Source: CBDDIP01 sp965229005
GTDB taxonomy: Bacteria > Actinomycetota > Acidimicrobiia > Acidimicrobiales > Ilumatobacteraceae
NCBI GenBank assembly: GCA_965229005.1
Contig: CBDDIP010000002.1
Span: forward strand, 1,302,001-1,366,000
Length of the DNA stretch: 64,000 bases
Direction of reading: 5' to 3'
Shown here piece by piece: positions 33,477 to 41,647 of this stretch (the first letter of the stretch is position 1; every line of letters begins with the position of its first letter). The notes under the pieces are model-generated. The model saw only the letters and a program-made list of their open reading frames with translations. It searched no databases and was not told where the DNA came from. A program made the translations under genes and the position numbers.

Positions 33477-34358
33477 GTGCGTCACGCCTTCGCCACCTCA
33501 GCCCTGCTCGGACTCGACGTGGGACCGCTCGAGATCGGGCCCACCCCGCTGGCGATCCTGATCTCCGTGCTGGCCGTCGGCGCCGTGATCACCGTGCTGC
33601 TGCTGATCTTCAGCCAGGTCGGTGGCGCCGTGGTCGACAAGCGCTGGCCGGCAAACGAACCGCTTACCCCGAGCGAGGTCCTGTGGGGTGAGTCGGGTGG
33701 TCACGTGAAGAAGACCTTCCCCGGCCTCGACCCTGCCATTGCCCGCGACCTGACGCAGTACATCGTCACCAAGAAGGTCGCCCCGGGCACCGTCATCATC
33801 GAAGCCGGCGACCTGCCGACGCAGTTCGTGCTGCTCAAGTCCGGTGGCGCCGATCAGGTCGGTCCGTCGGGCAGCACGAAAGCGGGGCCCGGCGCCTCCT
33901 TCGGCGCTGACAACATCATCCGGCGCACGCCGTTCGAGTTCTCGCTCACCGCCACCGCGCCCACCGAGGTCGTCTCGCTCGGTGCCGAGGACTACCTCGC
34001 CGCGCTCGCCCTCGGCATGAGCGACGACGACGACGACTACGTCGTCAACGTGCTCGGCGGGTACCTCAGCGGCGAAGCCCCGCCGGCCGCGGCTGGTGGC
34101 GGCACGGCAACGGCGACGATGGCCCCCGTTGCACCGGCGTTCGCGGCGCCGGCGCTGCGTCCGCAGTGGTCGTCGGCCACGCACCGGCTGTCAGGAGACC
34201 TGCCCGCGTACCTGTTGCCCGCCGGCGACGCGGTGACTCGCACGCTGCCGTCCGGCAGCGAGGTGCAAGTCGTCGAGTCGCTGCCCGGATGGGCGCACGT
34301 GCGCACCTCCGACGGCTGGCAGGGCTGGATCAACGACGCCGCCCTCGTTCGCTTCTGA
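33477..34358 (+). CDS. Membrane-anchored cNMP-binding-fold protein with SH3 domain
   Basis: The 293-residue protein has one N-terminal membrane helix (about residues 22-45) and a beta-barrel region resembling a cyclic nucleotide-binding domain (VAPGTVIIEAGDLPTQFVLL, then GASFGADNII as the phosphate-cassette-like part, and STATAPTEVVSLGAEDY-type strand). An Ala/Pro linker follows, then a C-terminal bacterial SH3 domain (LPSGSEVQVVESLPGWAHV, GWQGWINDAALV). The canonical RxA/S phosphate cassette of true cAMP sensors is not clear, so ligand binding is doubtful. The GTG start at 33477 lies 102 bp from the divergent cytochrome start. The function is unknown. Confidence 0.7.
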   Translation: MRHAFATSALLGLDVGPLEIGPTPLAILISVLAVGAVITVLLLIFSQVGGAVVDKRWPANEPLTPSEVLWGESGGHVKKTFPGLDPAIARDLTQYIVTKKVAPGTVIIEAGDLPTQFVLLKSGGADQVGPSGSTKAGPGASFGADNIIRRTPFEFSLTATAPTEVVSLGAEDYLAALALGMSDDDDDYVVNVLGGYLSGEAPPAAAGGGTATATMAPVAPAFAAPALRPQWSSATHRLSGDLPAYLLPAGDAVTRTLPSGSEVQVVESLPGWAHVRTSDGWQGWINDAALVRF

Positions 34359-34371
34359 TGGCTGTTCTCTG

Positions 34372-34911
34372 ATGGCCGCCGACACCCGGCTCACCGTGAT
34401 GGTCGTCTCCGCCATCAGTCGCGAGACCTCGAGCTGCCACGTGCTGGCGCGCACGCTGGCCGACATGTGTGCGGCGCACGACGTGGACGTCGACTTCGTC
34501 ACGCCCGCCGACGCCGGACTGCCCGTGAACGACGGCAACGTCCCCGACGACCTGCCGGCGGCGATCGCCTGGCAGGCGCGCATCGCTCGCATCCACTGCC
34601 ACATCTGGGTCTCGCCGGAGTACCACAGTGGGATGACCGGCGGGATGAAGAACCTCTTCGACTACCTCGCCAAGGAGCCGCTGGACGGCGACATCGTCGG
34701 CCTCGTCGCCTTGGCCGGAGGTGGCATGGCGGCGCTGAACACGCTCAACGGCATGTCCGTCGTCGCCCGCTCCCTCGGTGCCTGGGTGGCGCCGGAGCTG
34801 TGCGCGCTGAACAGCAACGAGGTCAAAGCAGGCCTCGACGAACGGGCCATCGGTCGACTCGAGAAGATGATCACCAGCGTCATCACCATGGGCCGCCGCG
34901 TCTACGACTGA
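34372..34911 (+). CDS. NAD(P)H-dependent FMN reductase-like flavoprotein
   Basis: The 179-residue protein has a flavodoxin-like fold. The signature SPEYHSGMTGGMKNLFDYL is the FMN-contact and dimer region of the NADPH-dependent FMN reductase family. VVSAISRETSSCHVLARTL is the phosphate-binding loop after the first strand, and VALAGGGMAALNTL fits the third loop. It would reduce free or bound FMN or quinones with NAD(P)H. It starts 13 bp after the SH3 protein gene, so the two are probably co-transcribed. Confidence 0.8.
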   Translation: MAADTRLTVMVVSAISRETSSCHVLARTLADMCAAHDVDVDFVTPADAGLPVNDGNVPDDLPAAIAWQARIARIHCHIWVSPEYHSGMTGGMKNLFDYLAKEPLDGDIVGLVALAGGGMAALNTLNGMSVVARSLGAWVAPELCALNSNEVKAGLDERAIGRLEKMITSVITMGRRVYD

Positions 34912-34912
34912 A

Positions 34913-35011
34913 GTGAACCGCTGCCGGTACGTGTTCGAGCGGCCGGCGTACGAGCAAGCGATCGCGACCATTCGCGATCGTCCGCTGATCCCGTTCGACC
35001 TCGACGACTGA
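34913..35011 (+). CDS. Possible 32-residue ORF or gene remnant
   Basis: GTG to TGA, 2 bp after the stop of the FMN reductase gene. The translation ends RDRPLIPFDLDD and is hydrophilic. It may be the end of a lost gene or chance; there is no ribosome site. Low support. Confidence 0.2.
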   Translation: MNRCRYVFERPAYEQAIATIRDRPLIPFDLDD

Positions 35012-35017
35012 GCACAG

Positions 35018-35079
35018 CCGATCGTTCTGGGCACACCCAGAACGCGACGTCGGCTTCTGGGGGTGCCCGGAACGATCGG
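35018..35079. repeat. 62-bp palindrome related to those around the DUF559 gene
   Basis: CCGATCGTTCTGGGCAC pairs with GTGCCCGGAACGATCGG (16 of 17 bp). The core AACGCGACGTCGGCTTCTGG matches the core of the element at 62284-62327 (AACGCAACGTCGCCTTCTGG) in 18 of 20 positions. It lies between the FMN reductase gene and the 3' end of the convergent pseudokinase-GTPase gene. The rest of this 305-bp gap (35080-35216) holds GAGCGAG/GCGAGCG-type low-complexity sequence and no other feature I can support. Confidence 0.6.
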
Positions 35080-35216
35080 CCGCGTCGGAGCTTCGTTCGC
35101 AAGGGCGCGTGGTGAGCGAGATGTCATCGGTTTCGCGCCGACGAACATGGAGACTGGAGTTCGGGTGAGCGAGCGTGCGAGCGAGCTCGGCAGGCGAGCG
35201 CAGCGAGCACCGAGCG

Positions 35217-37946
35217 TTACGTCGCGACGGGGTCGACGTGCATGACGCGGAGCATGCCTTCGCAGGTGCGGATGAGCACCTGGGCGGCGTCGGCCAGCTC
35301 GCGCGGGCACAGCGGGTTCTCGGCGCGTGAGCGCCAGGCGCGGATCCGGTCGTTGAGGACGTCGCGGATCTCGGCGGGGGAGGCGTCGTCGCCCAGGCCG
35401 AGGCGCACCGTGGGTGCGTAGCCCTCGGAGCCGAGCAGGCGCTCGACCGAGTCGGCCTCGGCAGGCTCGATCGGCACGGCGCCGGAGCGGATGGCGGCGA
35501 ACAGCTGGATCTCGGCGAACACGTGGGCCGTGCTGCGCAGACGCTCCAGCTCGAACTGCAGCTGATCGGCGCCGGTGGGCGGGGGCGTGGAGCGCAACCG
35601 CTGCGCCAGCGCGGTGAGCGCGGCCTGGGCCTTGAGCACGTCGCGGCGGGCGGCGAACTGGCTCATCAGGATGCGACGCAGCTCGTACAGTCCGCTGCGC
35701 TCGAACAGGTGCTGCGCCAGCGCCGGAGCGTCCGTGGCAACGCCGCGGCGGATGGCGGTGATCGCTGTGCGCACGCCGAAGATGCCGAGTCGGCGGATGA
35801 GGTGCTCGCGATCGGTGGACACGACGTTGGCGACGAGGTCGTGATCGACGAACCGATCGGCCGAGGCGACGAGCAGCTCGAGCTGGTCCTCGGGCAACGC
35901 AGCCAAGCGACTGAGGAGGTTGAACTCGCTCTGGCGGATCGTGCTGCTGGCCTGGGCCAGCAGACCGGCCACTGGGACCACGGTCTGGCACAGCCGACGC
36001 ACCTGGGGCGAGGTGCGGTAACGAGCGGCGACCTTCGCGGCGCTCTCCAGCGCGTCCTCCTGGCCACCGGCCAGCTCGTCGGCGCGTGACAGGACGCCGA
36101 TGGCGTTGATCGGGTTGGTGCGGCCGACCTGCAGGTCCTGGAACGACTCGAGGAAGCGGATGTCCGTCGGGTGCAGGTGGCGCATGAGGTAGATCACCGC
36201 GTCCGCCTGGCTCTCGTGGCCGGCCTCGGCGAGCACGAAGCGGTGCGTGCGCGCCGACAGATCGGTGGAGATCGAGGCGATGCCCGGCGTGTCGATGAGC
36301 GACAGCTCGGTGAGTGAGGACGACGGCCACTCGACGACGATGTGGTCGACGTTCTCGGCCGGCTTCCCCTGCAGGTCGACGTCGATCGCGCCGGACTGCC
36401 GCGAGAACGGCGTGGTCACCTCGCCGCCGTCGTCGAGGTGCAACGTGGCTCGGTAGGTGAGCCCGTTGACGTACCACGTGATGATCTTCGTGCACTCGCT
36501 GGCGTCGGTCGGAGCGAGCTCCTCACCGACGAGACCGTTGAGCAGCGTGCTCTTGCCGGCCTTGACCTTGCCGGCGATGGCCACGCGCAGCGGCTCGTCC
36601 AGACGCGCTTCGAGCTCATCGATGCGCTGCAGCTCCACCGGGTCCTTGTAGAACCGGCGAGCCATGCGCAGCAGCGAGCGCACCTGCTCGACCACGGCAG
36701 TGGGCGAGAGCGAATCGGCGTTGCCCACCGGTGCGACCTCGACGGCGGCCGCAGCAGCAGCGGATGCGGCAGGCGACAGGGGAGCGATGGCCGGCTCCGG
36801 CGCGGGCACCGCGGGCGCGACGGCCGGCGGCGCCGGTGCGGCCGCCGGCGGAGCAAAGGTCGGTGGCGGGAGCGGGGCGGTCGGCCGCGGCGCGACAGGA
36901 GCCGCCGGCGCGCTCGGTGCTGCGGGTGCGCTGGGTGCCACGGGTGGCGCGGGTGCCGGTGTCGGAGTGGGCAGCACCTCGACCACGGCAGCGGCCTCTG
37001 TCGGCGATGACGCCACGGGAGCGTCGCCGAGCAGGATGGCCATGGCTGCGGCCGGCAACGTCGGTTCCGGCAGGGCGCGGTCGGCGTCGGTCTGCGGTTT
37101 GACCAACATGCGCGATGGCGCGCGTCCGGCAGCAGACAGCGCTGCCTGCAGGGCGCGTCCGAAGATCTGCGCGGTGACCGGCCGGTGCTCGGGGCTCGGC
37201 TGCAACGCCCACGCCAGGACGCCGTACACCGCGCCCGGCACGCCCTGCTCGCGCAAGTCCGGCGGCGGGCTGGACAGCGCCCGGCCCTTGATCCGCACGA
37301 GCGGCTCGTCGGGCGACTCGAGGAACGGCGGGCGCCCGATGATCATCGTGTAGATGACCGATGCCAGCGCGTAGACGTCCACCTGTGGGACCGCGGGCCC
37401 GCCGCGGAACAGCTCCGGCGCGGCGTGCACCATGATGTCGAACGGGTCGCCGGCGCGTGTCGCCTCCGTCGGGTCGAGCTGGAAGTCGCCGATGAGCGGC
37501 TCGCCGAACGCCGACACGAACAGGTCTTCCGGCTTGAGCTTGCGGTGCACGAGGCCGAGACGGTGCGCGGACTCCAGCGCACCGGCGACCTTGATGCCCA
37601 GGTTGGCGGCGTCCGCCCAGTCGAGCCGGGAACCGCGCTTGAGCATGCCGGAGTACGTGCCCTCGTCCAGCCACTCGCTGACGACGTAGGGACGGCGTCG
37701 ACGGACCCCGCTCTTGAAGTAGGTGACCACGTTGGGGTGGCTGCTCAGCTCGCCCATCAGCAGGCACTCGCGCTCGAAGCGTGCCAGCGCGATGTCGCGC
37801 ACGCCGTCGGCCGTGTACACCTTCACCGCGACCTTGCGGCCGAACTGCTTCTGGACGGCCTGGTACAGCTCGGTGTGATCGCCGCGGCGCACCAGCCGTT
37901 CGTTGCTGATGCCCTCGATGCGCAGGTCGACCTTCTCGTCAGCCAC
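35217..37946 (-). CDS. Pseudokinase-dynamin-like GTPase fusion
   Basis: The 909-residue protein begins with a Ser/Thr-kinase fold. It keeps the beta-3 lysine (KVAVKVY, Lys 42), and VVSEWLDEG and the APE (HAAPELF) are recognisable. The catalytic loop reads HRKLKPED instead of HRDLKPxN (about residue 133) and the metal motif reads GDFQL instead of DFG. There is no GxGxxG loop, so it should be inactive as a kinase. A Pro/Ala-rich linker (about 305-395) leads to a dynamin-like GTPase: P-loop GKVKAGKSTLLN near 460, DTPG near 552, and long helices after it. No membrane paddle is obvious. GTG 37946 overlaps the stop of the Hsp70-GTPase gene by 8 bp, so the two are expressed together. Confidence 0.88.
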   Translation of the reverse strand: MADEKVDLRIEGISNERLVRRGDHTELYQAVQKQFGRKVAVKVYTADGVRDIALARFERECLLMGELSSHPNVVTYFKSGVRRRRPYVVSEWLDEGTYSGMLKRGSRLDWADAANLGIKVAGALESAHRLGLVHRKLKPEDLFVSAFGEPLIGDFQLDPTEATRAGDPFDIMVHAAPELFRGGPAVPQVDVYALASVIYTMIIGRPPFLESPDEPLVRIKGRALSSPPPDLREQGVPGAVYGVLAWALQPSPEHRPVTAQIFGRALQAALSAAGRAPSRMLVKPQTDADRALPEPTLPAAAMAILLGDAPVASSPTEAAAVVEVLPTPTPAPAPPVAPSAPAAPSAPAAPVAPRPTAPLPPPTFAPPAAAPAPPAVAPAVPAPEPAIAPLSPAASAAAAAAVEVAPVGNADSLSPTAVVEQVRSLLRMARRFYKDPVELQRIDELEARLDEPLRVAIAGKVKAGKSTLLNGLVGEELAPTDASECTKIITWYVNGLTYRATLHLDDGGEVTTPFSRQSGAIDVDLQGKPAENVDHIVVEWPSSSLTELSLIDTPGIASISTDLSARTHRFVLAEAGHESQADAVIYLMRHLHPTDIRFLESFQDLQVGRTNPINAIGVLSRADELAGGQEDALESAAKVAARYRTSPQVRRLCQTVVPVAGLLAQASSTIRQSEFNLLSRLAALPEDQLELLVASADRFVDHDLVANVVSTDREHLIRRLGIFGVRTAITAIRRGVATDAPALAQHLFERSGLYELRRILMSQFAARRDVLKAQAALTALAQRLRSTPPPTGADQLQFELERLRSTAHVFAEIQLFAAIRSGAVPIEPAEADSVERLLGSEGYAPTVRLGLGDDASPAEIRDVLNDRIRAWRSRAENPLCPRELADAAQVLIRTCEGMLRVMHVDPVAT

Positions 37947-40902
37947 TGGCGGTCACCGCCCCGGCGCGGAGCTGCTCGAGCGTCGCCATCAGCGCGTCGG
38001 CGTCGGCGAGCTCGACGCCGAGCTGCTGCAGGCGGGCTTGGCGCTCGGTGTCGGACTTGGTGCCGGCGTTGTTGGCCTTCTTGAGCGCGTCGTTGATGCT
38101 GCGCTCGAGCTCGTCGGCACGGCGGTAGACGGTGTCGCGGATGCCGCGGTGGAGGTGGCTGGCGTAGCGATCGAGGGATCGTACGACGAGGCGGCTGATC
38201 TCCTCGGTGTAGTCCTTCAGGTGCGCTCGCGCCTGATCGCGGCGACCCTCGAGCGCACGTGCCTTGCGCTCGCGCAGCGCCCGGCGGCCGTAGACGAGAC
38301 CGGCGACGGCGGCCACGGCGAGGCTGACCGGCCCGAGCCCCGGGATGAAGCCGGCGACGCCGAGCAGCGGCTCGGCGACGGCCCACGTGCCCTCGATGGC
38401 GACGCTGGATGCACGGTCTTCGAGCTGGCTGTCGACGCCCTCGAGCCGGAGCGATCCGATGAACGAGCTGCTGAGGTTGCCGCCGAGGTTCAGCGCCTCG
38501 TCCTCGGCTGCGGCGAGGGCCTCGACGATGCGCGACTCGAGCTCGGCGACGTCGTCGGTGACGTGCACGTAGAGGTCGCTGACGGCAGTCGTGCTGCGGG
38601 CCCGCAGCCACGCCTGGAACTCGTCCCAGATGACGGATGGGTCGTTGCTGGAGATGACGCTCTCGGCTTCGATGACGAGCTCGTGCATGACCCGTTCCAG
38701 CTCGTCGCCGCGGCTGGTGCGCAGGTCGCTGATCCCGTCGTCCAGGGTGCGCAACCACGACGCTGCCGGCAGGCGCAGCTCGCGCACACCGCGCAACGTC
38801 TCGCGCAGGTCGCCGACGACCTGCTCCTGCTGGGCCGGGTCGAGCGCGCCCATCTCGGCCATCAGCACGCCGCGGAGCTGCGTCAGTGCGCCTTCGACGT
38901 CGACGGCGCTCTCGACGATCTGCTCGGCCTCGACTGCGGCGACGATGCGTTGGCTGATCAGGCGGATGAGGTCTTCGATGCCGCTCTCGGCGTCGAACTC
39001 GGCACGCGAACGCCGCTTCGCATCGAGGTGCAGCAACGACGACACGGGCACGATCGGGACGTCGAGCCCGGCGCGCTGGAGGTGCCCGGTGTCGATGTCG
39101 CGGATCAACCGCCAGTCGATGTAGGCGTCCACCTTCGACAGCACGCAGGTGACGTTGCCGCAGTGCTTGACGGCGGTCTTCAGGAAGTCGAGCTCTGGCG
39201 CGGTGAGCTCCTGCGATGCGTCGCTGACGAACAGCACGGCGTGGGCCTGGCGAAGCTCGGCGAGCACCCGCGCGCCGGCGGTGGCGTCGAGCCCCCCATA
39301 GCCGGGCATGTCGACGAGCTGGATCCCGACCTTCAACCAGTCGACCGGCAACGACACCTCGCAGCTGCGCACGTGGTCGCGCTCGGGATCGGCGCCTTCG
39401 GTCTCGCTGACCCATCGGCCGACCTGATCGACCTCGATGCTCTCCGGCTTCGGTTCGAGGTCGTCGACGTCGCGGTAGATGCGTGCCGAGGCCTCGAGGC
39501 CGTGTTGGATCGAGGTCGGCACGCTGGTGGCGAAGTCCGGGTGGGCGGGGCACACGTCGACGTCGATCAGCGCGTTGACGAGGGTGCTCTTGCCCTGCTT
39601 GAAGTCGCCGGCGATGAGCACCCGCACGGTCTGCGAGCTGAGCCGTTCGATGCGCTCGCCCATGCGCGTGCCGAGGTCCTCGCGCTGGTGGGCGATGGCG
39701 ATGGTCCGGACCCCGTCGGCGACCGACAGCATCGCGTCGCGACGATTGGTGCGCAGATCGACCTTGCTCTGCTCGGCCTCCACGTCCACCGGTTGGGCCA
39801 CTTCGGCGATGCGGCTGGCCGGCAGCGCGTGGCGGAACGCGGCGGATGCGGCGAACCGGGCGGCGCCCAATGCCACGGCGTGCTTGGGGTGCGTGTCGAT
39901 CGCCGTGGCGATGCCGAGCTCCTCGTCCACGGTGGAGCGGATGATCGGGATCCGGCTGGACCCGCCGACGAGCAGGATCTTGCCGACGTCGGCAGGGTTG
40001 ACGTGCGCGGCCTGCAACCCGCGGCGGACCGCCTTCACCGTCTCGGTGATCGGTGGCCCGATGAGCTCACTGAAGCGCTCGGTGGTGATCGTGATCTGGT
40101 GGCGTCCGGTGGGCAGCCAGACCTCGATGGTCGCATCAGGAGCGACGGACAGCGTCTCCTTGGCGTTCGTGCACTCCTCGCGCAGCTTGCTGAGTGCGGC
40201 GATCCAGTCGGGGTGGTCGGGCGGCACGTTGTCGAGCGCGGTGCCGAGCTGATCGACGACGTAGCCGTACACGGCGGCGTCGAAGTCGATGCCGCCCAGC
40301 CGCTCGACACCTTCCGGCTCACCGAGGACCTTGAAGCCGCTGTCGGTCTTCTCCAGCACGGCGACGTCGAACGTGCCGCCGCCGAGGTCGTAGACGCAGA
40401 CGACATCGCCCGACTCGACGCGCTCGCCGGCCGAGTAGTGGATGGCTGCGGCCTCGGGCTCGGTGATCGTGACGGTCGGGCCGACTTCGGCGAGGCGCAG
40501 CAACTGGTTGAGCAGCTCCAGCTTGTACGGGCCCCAGTTGGCCGGGTGGGTGATCGCCATGCCGATCGGCGGGCCACCCTCCTGCTCGGCCACGGTGTCG
40601 TAGACCCATCGCAGCAGGCGGGCGCTGAGCTGCTCGGCCGAGTACGGCGATCCGCCGACGAGGAGCGGTGTCGTGTCGCCGATGCGGCGCTTGAACTCGC
40701 GCACCACGCGGGAGGAGTCGGTGGCGGCCCGCCTGGCTGCTGCGGTACCGACCAGCATCTGGCGATCCGGGCCGATCCACAGCACGGAGGGCACCGAGGT
40801 GCCGTGGTGCTCCAGCGTGACGACTTGCGGATCGCCGCCGTCGCGCACGATCGCAGCCGCGGTGAAGGTGGTGCCGAGGTCGACCGCAAGGACGTACGAC
40901 AT
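37939..40902 (-). CDS. Hsp70 ATPase-dynamin-like GTPase fusion
   Basis: The 987-residue protein starts with an actin-like Hsp70 ATPase domain (VDLGTTFTAA, YDLGGGTFDVA, LLVGGSSRIPI; about residues 1-365) without a substrate-binding domain. A short linker leads to a dynamin-like GTPase: P-loop GDFKQGKSTLVN near 430, switch DMPGYGG near 531, and LSKVD near 583 (NKxD-type base motif). Long helices form a stalk. A hydrophobic stretch (about 840-870, WAVAEPLLGVAGFIPGLGP) could be a membrane-inserting paddle. ATG 40902 is preceded by a strong GGGAGGTC site. The GTPase half is like bacterial dynamin-like proteins; the fusion to Hsp70 is what stands out. Confidence 0.9.
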   Translation of the reverse strand: MSYVLAVDLGTTFTAAAIVRDGGDPQVVTLEHHGTSVPSVLWIGPDRQMLVGTAAARRAATDSSRVVREFKRRIGDTTPLLVGGSPYSAEQLSARLLRWVYDTVAEQEGGPPIGMAITHPANWGPYKLELLNQLLRLAEVGPTVTITEPEAAAIHYSAGERVESGDVVCVYDLGGGTFDVAVLEKTDSGFKVLGEPEGVERLGGIDFDAAVYGYVVDQLGTALDNVPPDHPDWIAALSKLREECTNAKETLSVAPDATIEVWLPTGRHQITITTERFSELIGPPITETVKAVRRGLQAAHVNPADVGKILLVGGSSRIPIIRSTVDEELGIATAIDTHPKHAVALGAARFAASAAFRHALPASRIAEVAQPVDVEAEQSKVDLRTNRRDAMLSVADGVRTIAIAHQREDLGTRMGERIERLSSQTVRVLIAGDFKQGKSTLVNALIDVDVCPAHPDFATSVPTSIQHGLEASARIYRDVDDLEPKPESIEVDQVGRWVSETEGADPERDHVRSCEVSLPVDWLKVGIQLVDMPGYGGLDATAGARVLAELRQAHAVLFVSDASQELTAPELDFLKTAVKHCGNVTCVLSKVDAYIDWRLIRDIDTGHLQRAGLDVPIVPVSSLLHLDAKRRSRAEFDAESGIEDLIRLISQRIVAAVEAEQIVESAVDVEGALTQLRGVLMAEMGALDPAQQEQVVGDLRETLRGVRELRLPAASWLRTLDDGISDLRTSRGDELERVMHELVIEAESVISSNDPSVIWDEFQAWLRARSTTAVSDLYVHVTDDVAELESRIVEALAAAEDEALNLGGNLSSSFIGSLRLEGVDSQLEDRASSVAIEGTWAVAEPLLGVAGFIPGLGPVSLAVAAVAGLVYGRRALRERKARALEGRRDQARAHLKDYTEEISRLVVRSLDRYASHLHRGIRDTVYRRADELERSINDALKKANNAGTKSDTERQARLQQLGVELADADALMATLEQLRAGAVTASG

Positions 40903-41069
40903 CAAAGACCTCCCTTCCGCTCCCGTGATCCGACGATGCTTTCTAGCGGATTTTCACCAAATCCTGCAGCTCGGCGCGGGTGATGTCATCAGGTGTTCCC
41001 CGCAACTTCGGCGCGATCTGTCGCCGGACGAGTCGGTCGGCGCCGTCGCTGCAGGCGTGACATGCAGGT

Positions 41070-41112
41070 GCTTTTCCTCCGGAGCCGTTTGGCCACGGTC
41101 TTTGTAGGTGTG
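41070..41112 (+). promoter_or_regulatory. Upstream element shared with the DUF559 gene
   Basis: The 43 bases up to the GTG at 41110 contain CTTTTCC...GTTTGGCCACGGTCTTTGT. The same pattern (TTTTTCC...GTTTCGGCACGGTTCTTTGT, one base longer) ends at the GTG of the DUF559 gene at 61520. Both are followed directly by a GTG start, as in leaderless promoters. Confidence 0.4.
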
Positions 41113-41604
41113 AGCAACCACCCGACTGCAGCGCCCCAACCGTTCTCCGGTCCCGACCGGCTCCCGTCGTCATTGGCCCGCTGGGTCGAGGGCAGGTTCG
41201 CCGAGTCGCTCGGCTTCTGCGACGGCCTGGCCCGGATGTACGGCGTGACGATCATCGATCCGAGCCTGCTCGACGAACCCTGCGCGCCGGCCGTTCGCCT
41301 GTCCTACCTCGGCGACGAGGAGGTCTGGGACGTGGCCAGGCTGGCCGTCGAGCTCCAAGCGTTCGACGCGGTCGCGCTGTGCTCGTCGCGTTGGGTCGGC
41401 GTGCCGTGCGCGCCACTGCGACCCGGTGGGTTCGCAGTGCGCAAGCGAGCCCGGCTGGTGGTCATCGCCGGTGACGTCGGGTGTGCCACGGCGCTCCGGC
41501 TCGAGTGCCAACCCGAGCACGTGCTCCGCGCACCGGCAGGCGATCGCGAGGTGCTCGCCGTCGCTGCGCTCTGGCAGCACGTGCGCACGTGGCGCCGTCC
41601 GTGA
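41110..41604 (+). CDS. Hypothetical protein beside the NRPS gene
   Basis: The 164-residue soluble protein (if GTG 41110 is the start) begins MSNHPTAAPQPFSG. It contains ARWVEGRFAESLGFCDGL, a beta-strand pattern (VRLSYLGDEEVWDVARLAVELQ) and ends near QHVRTWRRP. I see no membrane helix and no family signature. An ATG at 41062 in the same frame is an alternative start. The GTG is preferred because the 43 bp before it match the upstream region of the DUF559 gene. It converges on the NRPS gene with 43 bp between. The link to the NRPS is only by position. Confidence 0.55.
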   Translation: MSNHPTAAPQPFSGPDRLPSSLARWVEGRFAESLGFCDGLARMYGVTIIDPSLLDEPCAPAVRLSYLGDEEVWDVARLAVELQAFDAVALCSSRWVGVPCAPLRPGGFAVRKRARLVVIAGDVGCATALRLECQPEHVLRAPAGDREVLAVAALWQHVRTWRRP

Positions 41605-41647
41605 TCGTGATCGCCGGCGCGCGAACCGTGCGCCGCCGACAGCTGGT

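Noticed and set aside
35217..37946. Active Ser/Thr protein kinase
   Set aside because: The catalytic Asp of HRD is Lys, DFG is DFQ and the glycine-rich loop is missing, so a pseudokinase is the better call.
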